Origin: Geosiphon pyriformis
Lineage: Eukaryota > Glomeromycota > Glomeromycetes > Archaeosporales > Geosiphonaceae
Direction of reading: 5' to 3'
Length of the DNA stretch: 62,917 bases
NCBI GenBank assembly: GCA_016748015.1
Contig: JAAOMT010000787.1
Location: forward strand, 25,008-87,924
A program made the position numbers and the translations under genes. The notes below the pieces were generated by a model that was given only the letters and a program-made list of their open reading frames with translations, made no database searches and was not told where the DNA came from. This document shows, piece by piece, positions 37,605-49,224 of this stretch (position 1 is its first letter; every line of letters begins with the position of its first letter).

Positions 37605-39026
37605 ATGTGTAATGTTTATGGGTTGAATAATCCTGTGAAGCAAGATGATGTTATTTATTGGCACAAGGATATGAACAATTTGGTTTCTATTTTTATGGAG
37701 TCAAAGCTTAAAGAAAAAGTTCACCCATGGTTGGCTGACAAATTTGATAGTGTTTGGGTTTTTACTTCTGGTCTGGATTCTGGTTCTTTGGGTGCAGAGG
37801 TGTTAATCGTCGTGAATTCTTCTTTAGCAAAACATGTCTGCAAAGTCTTTGAGGTGCCTAGTTGGCTCCTATCTATCAAGTTGCTTTTCAAAAATAAACT
37901 TTCAGTATCTATTTTGGGGCTCTATGCTGGTGCTTCATCGGTAGTTTGGTTTTCTCAGGCTGGTGAAATCAACTCTCTTATTGCTAAAGCCGTTAATGAG
38001 TCTTCTTTTGTTATTCTTGGTGGTGATTTTAATAAGGATAGTTCTCACAAATGTGCCAGTTTCAAAAAATGTTTTGATTTGGATTTAATTAACTTTCTGG
38101 AGGGGAGCTCTTTTGTGAAGTCACCTACTTGGTGCAATTCTCATGGTATTACTAAGACAATTGACTATGTGTTTGTTTCTTTTAATTTGGTTGGTGCAAT
38201 GGTGGATCGTGGTGTGGATGGCATTGGGAACTATTTTGATACCAATTACAAGACTGTTTATGTTTCTGTGCGACTGAGTGGCCTGCTTGATGTCTGGTTG
38301 AACTCACTACACAAACAAGCAAATAGAAATCATTAGAAGTATGATATTAAAGATGCTAGTGAGATTAAGTGGTCAGAATTCAGAAATGCTACAGCTGCTA
38401 ATGCTGTTATATTCTTGGATGAGTTTGTTACAGCTAAGCAGTTTTCTAATTTGGATGTGATATAAGACATTGTTCATAAAGTTATAATTTTTTCAGCTGG
38501 TAAAACATTCAAGAAAAAATGGTTTAAGGATTTTGATTGTGTTTTTAATAAGGTGTCTTTCTGGTTTCATAAACTGGAGCTACTTGTGTCTAAACTAGTG
38601 AAGGCTTCTCGGTTGGTTTATGGCAGGGATTTTGCCTCATTGTTGGATACTTGGAACAAACTTAATTCTGTGAATGCTTCATTAATAAGATCTCTGTTTT
38701 TTTCTGGCACCAGTTTTGATGCAATTCATTCTAGGCTGGCTAAGGCAAGGAAGTCTTACTGCTCTTCTAAGTTGTTGGAATCTAAGTGTGCTGAAGAATC
38801 TTGTATAAGACAGGCTATTGAGAGGAGAATGGAGAGTTTTGAGGTGGATAAGGGTCACACTATTAGAAGTGTTTTGGAGCATTCTTTTTGTAAAGTGGTG
38901 TTAGATTATTTGGTGAATAGTGGGGAGTTGGCCTTGGAGCCTGAGTTTATTAAATCTAAGATAGATGAAATCATGAAGGGTTGAACTAAGAAATGTGTGG
39001 TGGCTTCTGATATCTCTGGTAATTGG
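37605..39026 (+). pseudogene. LINE ORF2 part 1: AP-like endonuclease and linker
   Basis: The 243-codon open stretch 37,605-38,336 is an endonuclease/exonuclease/phosphatase domain with NVYGLNN at the start, GGDFNKD near 38,020 and TIDYVFVS near 38,160. The last catalytic box, normally Thr/Ser-Asp-His, reads Thr-Asn-Tyr at 38,241-38,249; both changes are single transitions, so nicking activity is lost. The linker continues to 39,026 with stops at 38,334 and near 38,464 and 38,982, and then breaks at the insertion of element A after codons for ISGNW. Confidence 0.88.
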
Positions 39027-39923
39027 TGTTACTCATAGAATATAGGAAATATAGTATTATTAGTCAGTAGATATTAGCCAATTAGAAGTAGACATAGTAA
39101 ATGTAGAATTCCAGGATTCCTCTCAGGAATTGCAGGATTCCAGGAATTTCAGGATTCCCCAATGAGAAATCGCAGAATTCCAAAATTCCAGGATTTCTCT
39201 CAAAGGAATTGCAGGATTCTAGGAATTCCAGGATTCCTGTTGTGAAGAATCGAGGAATTGAGGAATCTCAATTATGTATATATAGCAGCAGGATTAGAAG
39301 CTGAAAAGACAGACCTTTTAGTATAGATTTAAATCTAAGCAACATTCCAGTTCCCAATTATCAAATAAATAATTATTCCATATCTCAGCCCACTCTCTAC
39401 TATTAACACTTCATGTTGATAGTAATTGAAACTTAACCCTGCTGGAACAATAGCTCTTGATCATGGCTATTGATGAGATACTAACATACCAAATTGCTTT
39501 GGTTTATTTTCTCTATTTTCTTTATTTTATTTTCTTTATTTTATTTTCTTTATTTTATTTTCTGTTTTGATTTTGTTGTTGTATACTAATTGATTAAAAG
39601 ATTAAGCACTGAGTTATTGACATTAAGGATAGCCTGATAAAAGACCCAGAAATAAGGGTAGGATTTTATATATTATCAGATAGCTTACCAGAAGGGCACG
39701 ACTGCCAGACTAAATCCAGCCACCACACTAAGAAAGAAATTGGAAAAACTCTTAGAAAGATACATCTACTATCGACGAAATTGAATCTTTGTCCATTATA
39801 CAAAGAACTCTATCAAAACCTTCAGATACAACACTTTCAGAATACCATTGATGGAAATAGCTTTTGAGCACCAAATTACAGATTTGTTATTTAATTCAAC
39901 AGCAGAAATAATTACTTGTAACA
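39027..39923 (+). repeat. 5' LTR of element A
   Basis: It runs from TGTTACTC to TTGTAACA. An array of GGATTCC/GGAATTCC-like motifs covers about 39,105-39,268 and is followed at once by TATATATAG (39,277-39,285), so U3 ends shortly after. AATAAATAA at about 39,364 could be a polyadenylation signal. A TTTATTTTCT repeat near 39,520-39,560 makes this LTR longer than the 3' one. Confidence 0.93.
39105..39268 (+). promoter_or_regulatory. GGATTCC-motif array upstream of the LTR A TATA box
   Basis: About eight partly palindromic copies related to CAGGATTCC and GGAATTCC lie within 165 bp, immediately before a TATA box. The same array is in the 3' LTR at about 48,434-48,597. A binding-site cluster that controls element transcription is inferred from position and repetition. 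Confidence 0.5.
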
Positions 39924-39941
39924 TTTGGTGCTCCCTGTAAT
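39924..39941 (+). other. Probable primer-binding site of element A
   Basis: The bases after the LTR, TTTGGTGCTCCCTGTAAT, include TGG as expected for pairing with a tRNA 3' CCA end. The first ten bases are identical in element B, which suggests the same or a similar primer tRNA. The tRNA species was not identified. Confidence 0.55.
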
Positions 39942-39949
39942 GTATAATC

Positions 39950-41770
39950 TTACAGAAAACCAGCACCAACAAACACTATCCAAAAGTAGCAGAATCAAAA
40001 ATTATAGGAGCAAACTATTTAGGATTTGCAAAATCCTTATTTCAACACTATTGTCAATACTTGGGATTAAACCACAATTATATATCCGCCGAATCAGCCT
40101 TCAACTTCTATGTTAACAAAAAGATTTTCTCTTTATTAAGAACACTAGTGAATACTGAATCAGCAAGAAAAACTTTCTATAGGGAGTTAATTCAAAACAC
40201 CAACCTGCCAACAAATCATAATTTCGCATCCATCATCACTGAGATCAACAAAGAAATTGAACACCACACTCAACAAAGATATCCAATTACATATGCTAGT
40301 AAAGGCAAGAGAAAACTACAAACACCAGCAGTAACACCCAGAAAAATACAGCCACTTACTTGGAAGAAAAACAGAATTGAATTCCCAAGCAACCCATCCT
40401 ACCACTATACACCTAGAAGCACCATCAACATATCATTAACAGACACATTCCCATCAACTGCAACATCAGCATTTGGATAATTCCTATTCTAAAGTAGACA
40501 AAAGAAAACAGAATTATTAGAACCATATGGCAAATACTTCGAGGGATTTAATTTACAATCATCAACTCCATCAGGACTTCGATTACCACCATCTCCACCT
40601 GATTTCGGAATTTCTGATCCGTGGAAAGCAGCAAAATCAGAAAAAAAAGAAGAAGAATCAGAGGATTAAAAATTCACTTACCAGCAACCAATTACTGAAA
40701 ACCTGGAAGTTGAAACCCCGAATTTTCAAACTCAGCAAAATCTAAATCTAGAAAATTCGGAAATTGAAACTTCGAATCATCAAAAGCAGAACAATCCAAA
40801 CCCTGAATTAATTAATCAGCAAAACTTACCTCCAGTAATTGTCATCGATCAACTGCCAATTAATCCCATAGCCGAACCCATACAACAGCCATTTCAACTA
40901 CCACCCCAACAACCAGTACAACAACAACTGCTTTAACAGCCACCACAACCACCTAATTTAGATCCAATGGCCTACGCACCAATCGCAAAACTTGACAACT
41001 TTACTGGTGAAAAGGATGATGCTCAAGTATGGCTGAATAATATAAAAAAGACCATCGCAGCCAATGGATGGAATGACGCCTGAGCAATGCAAGCCATTCT
41101 CTACTTTCTCAAGGATACTGCCAATTTATGGTATCAAAGCTTGGTTAATAAACCACAAGATTTCAATGCCTTCAAAGCAGAATTCTTAAGATACTTTAGC
41201 AACAATAACAGCATCAATCGCCTAGTCAATACATTTACCACTATGAAACAAAGAAAAACTGAAGCAGTTACCACTTACCTGGGATGCTTCTATCGAAACC
41301 TGCGCCAAATTCAAGCAATTAATGCCAACTATTTTACAGCCCCACAGATACTCAACCAGTTTATCCATGGTCTGTGCAGCAGCATCTTGCAACATGTATG
41401 TCTGTTACATCCAGGCACTCTTCAAGACACAGTCACATGCGCCAGGGATTTTGAATCCACTAAATCAGAAGCTAATCATGCCCAAGCCATTAATCTAGTA
41501 ATGAATGGATCATCTGAATTGGATTCCAAATTGGAGAAGTTCAGTGAATTAATTAATAAAAGATTGGAAGGATACTTAGCTGACAATTACACCATTTATC
41601 AGCCTCCACAATGATGCAATAATCAAGAAAACTCTAATCATGCCCAAAACCAACCACGTCTATCTTCATTGACCAATCAACAGTGACAACAGGAAATGCG
41701 TATCTGCCACTATTGTGGTAAACAAGGACATATCCAAATTGACTGTCATCAGCGTTTAAATAACCAATGA
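39950..41770 (+). pseudogene. Element A gag
   Basis: One reading frame, broken only by stops, runs from the leader into a helical N-terminal region (about 40,061-40,480). It then crosses a Pro/Gln-rich linker and a retrotransposon capsid domain (41,087-41,614, with NLWYQSLVNKPQDFNAFKAEF), and reaches a CX2CX4HX4C knuckle (CHYCGKQGHIQIDC, 41,705-41,746). Capsid and nucleocapsid functions are known for these domains. The start codon is not identifiable. Stops at 40,478, 40,667, 40,934 and 41,082 and several later ones inactivate it. Confidence 0.85.
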
Positions 41771-42249
41771 TCGAGAAATCAATATTAAAACCCCAATTGC
41801 CGGTTCTCAACTTCAAATCATCAATCAAACTCAACACAATATCAAACTATTTACCTGCCAATGACACAGCAATCAATTTATCAGCCACTAGTATATCAAG
41901 CTCCAATTTATCAACCAACGGCCCCAATTTATCAGCCACAGCTACAGATAATGTATTAACTGCAACCACCAACAATCTATCAACCCCAAACAATTCAGAC
42001 TCCACTACAAAACTTACTGGCCAGCAGAGTCTAAAGGCCGAAAATCACGCAGCAAAATTGGAGATCATCCATGGTAATTCATCAGCCAATCCCCAGCTTC
42101 TTCAGCCAAACAGAATCTCATCAATGGAATTTGGGCGCTGGAAATCCCCAAAACCCAAATTCCCAGAACTATTTAAGTCTCCTGGTTACCCCAGAAGACA
42201 CCTCACCCAGCAATCAGAAACTCACTCAAAAACAACAAACACATACCAG

Positions 42250-42720
42250 CAATATTCTACCAGCAACAGTTACCAATGATGAATCACTGGACGCCATCTT
42301 TTCATTCGAATTAGAGAAACCGTTGACCACGCCATTATTTAGTAGAGCTGCATTGGAAGAAAAGCCAATTACTGCCATGTACACTGATGCGAAAATTGAT
42401 GGCCATCACATCAAACTAATTCTTGACAGTGGTTTAGCAGGCAGCATCATCACACAACAACTTATGGATCAATTAGGTCGCCAAGTTGATTGAGCTGTCA
42501 GCACCAGAATCATCACAGCCGATGGAGCGACCAAAACTCCAATCGGCGAAATCAACAACTTTCCTTTCAAAGTCAATGGCATCATAACTTCCATTAAAGT
42601 TCTAATGATAGAAGCCACTCAATACCAAGCTCTCATTGATAATGACTGGCTATTCAAAGTCAATGCAACATTAGACTGGAACACCCAGGAACTTCAGCTA
42701 ACATATTAAGGCCGAAACAT
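42250..42720 (+). pseudogene. Element A aspartic protease
   Basis: The active-site sequence LILDSGLAGSII (Asp codon 42,425-42,427) and the flanking KPITAMYTDAKIDG mark a retropepsin-like protease that would cut the polyprotein. It is in the same frame as gag. A TGA at about 42,492, in place of an Arg or Trp codon, and a TAA near 42,709 interrupt it. Confidence 0.85.
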
Positions 42721-43096
42721 ACATGTACTGGCCATGTGTGGCCATTTCAAGACTTCTTCAAGAGAGAAACTATTGATCGAACTGGAAGAGGAAAAAAAGA
42801 AACCTACCTGAAAAGCTTACCAAGTCTTCTGGGTCGACACCAATCACAACAAACTACCACTGATACTCTCATAGAATGACAGTCCTAAGGGAAAGCAAAA
42901 AGAAGAACTGACCTGAGAAACAGACGATTTGACCTGGACTGACAATGAACAGAAAAAACCATCGAGTTGGAAGTAGAAAGAAGAAAAGAGAAAAAGAAAA
43001 GAAAGGGAGGAAGAAAACACTCAGGCCAACAACACTTATATCTCATACATCTATGGTCAACAACAATCATTGACCTATTGCTAACCCAAACTAATA

Positions 43097-43699
43097 TGCA
43101 TTGATTGCGGCAAGAAATTGTTATCAATGGGTACATGCTGTGGCAACAATGAAGAATATCAGATGGCAACCAAGTTCTATTGCCATGCATGCTGTGTTAA
43201 ACGTTTTGGAAGACCAAAACAAGTGAAAAAATGAGATAATACACCATGTATAGCCTGTGGAAAAACTCTCTTCGATGAAGGAATGTGGAATAACATTTCA
43301 GGGAGAGGAGAAACGTGTGACATATTCTGCCAATACATGATTCTCATTAGCAATTGGGTCAAGAAAGGAACACCCATCGAAGTCGTCTGGAGAAGAGCTG
43401 TACAATGATTGGACAGTTGTCTCCATGATGACGATAAATTATGGTGGATGGCAATCGCCAAAATTGAAGGCACATCACCAGAAGAAATTAGGACAATTAA
43501 AAACAACCCACCAGAACCCATTGAGCTTGACTGGGATGCCAAGCCAGTCATAAATTTTCTGAAACCAGAAGAGTTCCATGAACACTACCAAAACTTGGCA
43601 CCCACTAGAAAAGAGCAGGAACAATAGCTAGCACAGTTAAATACAAAACTGTGTCACTATTGTTTAATTCCCAGTGACTTTGAATATTGTGATAATTGT
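43097..43699 (+). pseudogene. Element A Cys-rich segment of unknown function
   Basis: Between protease and dUTPase lies a stretch of about 200 codons with paired cysteines: CIDC, TCCG, CHACC, CIACG, CDIFC, CHYC and CDNC. The spacing suggests two or three zinc-binding modules. The middle part is rich in Trp, Glu and Pro (IEGTSPEEIRTIKNNPPEP). It shares frame with gag and protease, so it was probably part of the polyprotein. Element B goes directly from protease to dUTPase and lacks it. I associate similar sequence with Rhizophagus elements but know no function. An acidic Asn/Ser/Asp linker follows to 43,950. Confidence 0.75.
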
Positions 43700-43970
43700 G
43701 ATCTCATTTACAATCTACCACCACACATAATCTACACAATCCCTGAAGAAGAAGAACCAATCAGCAGCTGTCTATCGAAATTAGAATTGCTGATCAATCA
43801 TGATCTAAACTCTGATGACAATGACAAAAACACCAGTTCTAGCTCCATTCAAAATAGCAATGACAACAAAGACAATTCAAACTCAGATTCAAACTCTAAT
43901 TTAAACTATGAACAATACATTGCACTACCAGATCTCTCCAAGGAACAAGAGTTAAAATGGTATAATAACA

Positions 43971-44450
43971 ATGGGGAAGGTATTATACCAAGAACATGTG
44001 CATGATACTAATACAGAATTTGATCTGAGATATCCGGCAACAGAAGCCATCAAATTGGAACCACATACATGCATCTGCATTGATCTGAAAGTAGCACTAG
44101 AAATTCCAGCAACAACCATGGTTCAATTAGCATCTAAGAGTAGTTTAGCGAAAAGAGGGATTAATATAAAAGGAGGAATAATTAATGTGGGATATATAGA
44201 AAATATCATTGCTATGCTACAAAATGACTCAGAAAAGGCCTATGTAATAAAGCCCAACAAAAAGATAGCACAGGCAATATTCCTGCCTCTGGTTAGAGTA
44301 GCTCAGTTAGTGTCAGTGAGAAAGAGGGAGGAATTAGGAATAACAGTGAGAAAAATACAGGGATTCGGATCAATGGGTAGAATAGATGTACTAGTTAATA
44401 TGGTGGAGGAAAAAATTGTTGACCAAGGAGAAATTATCTCAACTGGTTAA
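43971..44450 (+). pseudogene. Element A dUTPase domain
   Basis: The five dUTPase motifs appear in order: FDLRYP, ASKSSLAKRGI, GGIINVGY, KKIAQAIF and GFGSMGR. The enzyme would hydrolyse dUTP to dUMP and keep uracil out of new cDNA. The catalytic Asp of motif 3 is replaced by Asn (codon 44,184-44,186), so this copy should be inactive. The frame differs from protease, with the switch at about 43,985-44,005. About 390 further bases (44,451-44,840) encode a conserved linker before RT. Confidence 0.9.
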
Positions 44451-44843
44451 GCTATTTCCATTTCACTATATAACCAGTACATGCTAGCAATAGAAAGAAA
44501 AGAAAAAGACCAAGCACAAATTTTTGAAGCAGAAGCCAGTCTTTGTAAATCAGGAGAAATTGGACTTATCAATCTCTACATACCAGCCAAAGATTACAGC
44601 CACATCAAAATTCCCATCTACAACAATACAGACAATGTTATAAAAATACCAGCCAGAACTATTATTGAATACTTAAACACAGAAATGAAGGATCTAACAC
44701 CAAATCCTATTCCAGACTTTTCACAACTTTGTGGATATATTGATATCACATCACAAACAATATATGGACGAAGTGAATGTTATTTGCTCTAATCAGAACA
44801 ATTGGAACAAATGAACATGAGAAACTTAGATCCACTCTAATGT

Positions 44844-46210
44844 ATGCAACTCAGAATGTTGCTCAACCAGTTCAATAACATCTTTGCCAGCGAAAATGAG
44901 TCTGGTCGAACTGACATCATTCAGCATCAGATCAAGACTGGAGATATGATGCCAATTAAACAAAGAGCATACAGAGTACCACCAGTCAGCCACGAGATTA
45001 TTTGTCAAGAAATAAACCAAATGCTTGACAATGGGCTAATTCAGCCATCAATAAGCCAATGGTTATTACCAGTGGTACTCATCCATAAGAAAAATGGAAA
45101 GATCCGATTTTGTGTAGACTACAAAAAACTCAATGGTGTAACTCGTGGAGACAACTATCCAACTCCATGGATACAGGAATTATTCAATGCTTTTGGCAGA
45201 AACAAATAGTTCTTAACGTTAGACTTAGATAGTGGTTACTGGCAAGTAGCCATGGATCCAGCTGACAAAGAGAAGATGGTATTCACCACAAGAGAAGGGA
45301 ATTTTGAATTTAAAGTAATGCTATTCAGTTTAACCAATGCACCAGCCACTTTTCAATGGCTAATGGAAATCATCTATACTGGCTTATTGTAGAAATCAGT
45401 AGTTATATACTTGGACAACACCAATGTATTCTCAAAAACATTTGATGATTATCTTTATTATCTTCAACAAATGTTCGAAAGACTAAGAAGAGCAGAGCAA
45501 AAATTAAATGCAACAAAGTGCTTCTTTAGCAAGACAGAGCTAAAATTCTTGGGACACATAGTCAGCAAAGATGGCATCAAAACAGATCCAGAGAAAATAG
45601 AGATAGTAAAAAACTTTCCAGTACTGACCAATATGACAGAACTGAAATCATTCTTGGGATTTGCCAGCTACTATCAACGTTTTATCAAGAACTTTTCCAA
45701 AATAGTGCAGCCACTTAACCAACTACAAATCAAGAATACCAAATATGAATGGGCAAAAAGTCAACAAGAAGCTTTTGATATTTTGAAAAGAAAGCTTATT
45801 CAAGCTTTAGTACTAATTTATCCAGATCACAGCAAACCATTCATCATCACCACCAATGCATCCAGCCAAGCATTGGGAGCAGTATTATCTTAGAGAAGAC
45901 CAGACAACAGAGAACATCCAGTAGCATATGCCAGCAGAGATTTAACACCAGCTGAAAAGAACTATGGAACACCGGAACAAGAACACTTAGCAATATACTG
46001 GACAGTCATGAAATGGAGAGAATACTTAAGCCAGAAGTTTAAAGTATACACAAATCACAAGGGATTAATATCACTCCAAAAACAAGAGATTGGAAATGAA
46101 AGACAGTCAAGATAGAAAATGTTACTCACACTATACAATTATACTATACATTACAAAAAAGAAAAAAACAATGGAAATGCTAACGGTTTGTTGCAAATGA
46201 GACAAATCTA
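44844..46210 (+). pseudogene. Element A reverse transcriptase and RNase H
   Basis: RT motifs are SGRTDIIQHQI, KKNGKIRFCVDY, LDLDSGYWQVAMDP and the catalytic box, which reads YLDN instead of YLDD (Asn codon 45,417-45,419). FLGHIVSKDGIKTDPEKI and ASYYQRFI follow. In RNase H the first catalytic position reads TNAS and the later one TNHK, where Asp is expected. All three are Asp-to-Asn changes by G-to-A. Stops at about 45,208, 45,390 and 45,891 add to the damage. Confidence 0.92.
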
Positions 46211-46444
46211 AGAACATTTTAACACAAAAAAATATAACAAAACCAGAACAATACCAACAAAAAATATAACAAAAGATGAACATACAAAAATATCAACAAC
46301 TGCAACATTATATAAACACTTAATAATTCAAAGAGAATTTATCTCAAACGGAACGAAAGAGTATCAAACAACAATCAAAATATTTTATCACTCACCAAAA
46401 TATATTTTATCAGAAAAATAGAAAAAACCCAGATCAACCAACCA

Positions 46445-47640
46445 AAGTAATTACAGAATCAGAAAAAGAGACAATATTATTCAATATGTACTCAAATCCA
46501 ACAGCAGGACACTTTCACAAAGAAGCAACCATGGAAAGAACCAGAAAATGATACTATTAACTATCAATGTATCCAGACATTATCCAATATGTTCAAAATT
46601 GTGACACTTGTTAGTGAAGAGAAGAAACAAGACACAGTAAACTATTAAGACCAATCAAAGTGGGACAATTATTTGACCAGATTGAAATTGATTTAGTCGG
46701 ACCATTAACAATTACCAGCAGAGGAAACAGATATATAGCAGTAGCCATGGACTATCTCACTAAATGGCCAGAGACAAAAGCAATTCAAAAAGCAGATGCA
46801 GAATCCGTTGCCGAATTCGTTTATCAAGATTTAATTTGTCGACACAGATGTCCAAAGGAATTATTATCAGACCAAGGAACTCATTTTGTGAACAGAACAT
46901 TAACAGAATTGAGCCAAAGATTCGGAATTAAGAGACCATTATTATCACCATACCATCCACAAACCAACAGATTAGTCAAAAAATTCAACAGAACATTGTG
47001 TAAAGCAATTGCCAAACTCAGCCAAAAAAACCAGGACAAATGGGATTTGTTCATACCATCAGTATTATTTGCTTATTGGACAATGAAGCAAGATACTATA
47101 CAAGCAACACCATTTGAATTAGTATATGGTAGAACAGCAACATTACCAGTAGAAAGAGAAATTAATACATATCCAGCTGAACCAATAACAGAAGAAAATT
47201 TTCAAGAAACATTGCTAAAAAGAACATATGACTTAATAGAAACATTGGAAAACAAACAAAGAAAAGCAGCTGATAATATTCAAAAGTCACAAGAGAAACA
47301 GAAAGAAAGACACAATAGTCAACTACTAGACAAGCCAGTTGAATTCAAGATTGGAGACAAAGTACTCTTACATCGTACCAAAACGGAAAAACAATGGAGT
47401 GGAAAATTCGACCCCAAATAGAATGGGCCATTTCACATAGAAAAAATTCTAGAAAATAAAGTGTACAAATTAAGACTGGATAACAAAATTTTAACCAAAG
47501 CAGCACATGGAGATCAACTGAAACTATACCACAATATCACACTACCATCTACCAGTAATATTTCACAATTAAGAGTACAGAGAATACTAGTCCAACCAGA
47601 TAAGATTCCATGAGATCTGGAACCAATAGTTATTATCAAC
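46445..47640 (+). pseudogene. Element A integrase with GPF module
   Basis: The zinc-binding end includes GHFHKEAT and NCDTC. The catalytic core is open from 46,660 to 47,421, with IDLVGP and LSDQGTHF supplying the two Asp residues. The third acidic residue, in the motif YHPQTN-GLVE, is Lys here (codon 46,978-46,980). A C-terminal GPF motif (NGPFHIEKI, then YKLRL) near 47,425 follows a stop. No chromodomain is evident. The frame differs from RNase H, with the switch between 46,210 and 46,445. Confidence 0.9.
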
Positions 47641-47778
47641 AATAACATGTTAAATTGATTCAGCAAAAGAATATATAAAGACATGGTAGACGCGACAGGA
47701 AATATCAGAAAAATGGAAATTACAGACAACATTCACTCACTAGCACAACAACTCTTTCAGTTAATCTAATACCAGGAA

Positions 47779-48310
47779 ATGGAGATTACAATCAATCAAC
47801 AAACCATTCGATATCAAGATACTAGGAAGACATTGCAATCCAGAACACAGAAGAAAACTGAAAATATGGTGGACAAAATCATTGTGAAAGTAAAATTAAC
47901 AATAAAAGAGTTGACAAAAGAGGCACTATATCAAGAGTTGACTAAAGAAACTTGGAATTGGTAAATACAACAATTTCCAAGAAACTATTGTTATTTTTAC
48001 TTGGGACAACACATAAACATCCAGAATCTATATATGGATAAAACAAAGCAATTATTCGACAAAAAAATACTACAACAATTAGAATATTTTGTAAGAAAGA
48101 ACAACTTATCCACATAGGCCCGAGCCATCTACCGAATACACACAGCATTTCAAGATAGACCAGAAATATTACTCAACAAAGCAATAGATATGGTTACCAG
48201 TAATCAATTGGGAAAGATCACCAATGCTCAATTTGAAGAATTACAGACCCAAATAACACAAGTAATTCTCGAAAACGAAATCTAGGAAATACTTTAAGAG
48301 GAGAAATTAA
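47779..48310 (+). pseudogene. Element A ORF downstream of integrase
   Basis: A frame starting with ATG at 47,779 runs through the space normally left between integrase and 3' LTR. It has stops at about 47,962, 48,115, 48,283 and 48,295 but no frameshift. It shares a weak pattern with the intact ORF at 59,617-60,171 of element B: an aromatic YFYLGQ/YFHIGK core, a helical Gln/Leu-rich part, an Arg-Ala/Arg-Tyr segment, and a final ...NK/NP. There is no transmembrane helix or signal peptide, so an envelope protein is unlikely. Confidence 0.6.
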
Positions 48311-48340
48311 ACAAGTTGGATTTCGACGGAGCTCAATATT

Positions 48341-48355
48341 AAAAGGAGGGAATAA
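48341..48355 (+). other. Polypurine tract of element A
   Basis: AAAAGGAGGGAATAA directly precedes the 3' LTR and would prime plus-strand synthesis. About 15 bases upstream is GGAGCTCA, which is also present before the 3' LTR of element B. Confidence 0.65.
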
Positions 48356-49224
48356 TGTTACTTATAGAATATAAGAAATATAGTATTATTAGTTAGTAAA
48401 TATTAGCCAATTAGAAGTAGGTGTAGTAAATGTGGAATTCCAGGATTTCTCTCAGGAATTGCAGGATTCCAAGAATTTCAGGATTCCCTGACGAGGAATC
48501 ACAGGATTCCAGAATTTTAGGATTCCTTTTAAAGAAATTGCAAGATTCCAAAAATTCCAGGATTCCTGTCATGAAGAATTGAGGAATTGAGGAATCTCAA
48601 TTATGTATATATAGCAGCAGAAATAGAAGCTGAAAAGACAGACTTCTCAGTTTAGATTTAGATCTAAGCAACATTTCAGTTTTCAATCATCAAATAAATA
48701 ATTATTCCATATCTCAACTCACTCTCTACTATCAACACTTCATGTTGATAGTAATTGAAACTTAACCCTGCTAAAATAATAGCTCTTGATCACGGCTATT
48801 AATGAGATACTAACGTACCAAATTGCCTTGGCTTATTTTCTCTATTTTCTTTATTTTATTTTTTGTTTTGATTTTGTTGTTGTATACTAATTGATTAAAA
48901 AATTAAGTACTGAATTATTGACATTAAGAATAACCTGGTAAAAGACCCAGAAATAAGGGTAGGATTTTATATATTATCAAATAGCTTACCAGAATGGCAC
49001 AACTGCCAAACTAAATCCGGCCACCATGCTGAGAAAGAAATTGGAAAAACTCTTGAAAAAATACATCTATTATCGACACTATTGAATCTCTGTCCATTAT
49101 ACAAAGGACTCTATAAAAACCTTCAGATACAACACTTTCAGAATACTATCGACGGAAATAGCTTTTGAGCACCAAGTTATGGATTTGTAATTTAATTCAA
49201 CAGCAGAAATAATCACTTGTAACA
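48356..49224 (+). repeat. 3' LTR of element A
   Basis: 869 bp, TGTTACTT to TTGTAACA, matching 39,027-39,923 with mostly transition differences and a shorter TTTATTTTCT repeat. TATA box TATATATAG is at 48,606-48,614. Confidence 0.93.

Larger units (their letters stand above)
39027..49224 (+). mobile_element. Ty3/gypsy element A, nested in the LINE
   Basis: A 10.2-kb LTR retrotransposon with LTRs of 897 and 869 bp and TTGG duplicated on both sides (39,023-39,026 and 49,225-49,228). Domain order is gag with zinc knuckle, protease, Cys-rich segment, dUTPase, RT, RNase H, integrase with a GPF motif, then an extra ORF. Integrase after RT places it in Ty3/gypsy. Many stops, at least two frame changes and five lost catalytic acids make it defective. 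Confidence 0.93.

Noticed and set aside
42885-43551. Minus-strand Cys- and Ser-rich frames opposite the Cys-rich segment of element A
   Set aside because: Antisense shadows. The plus strand has the polyprotein frame and recognisable paired cysteines.
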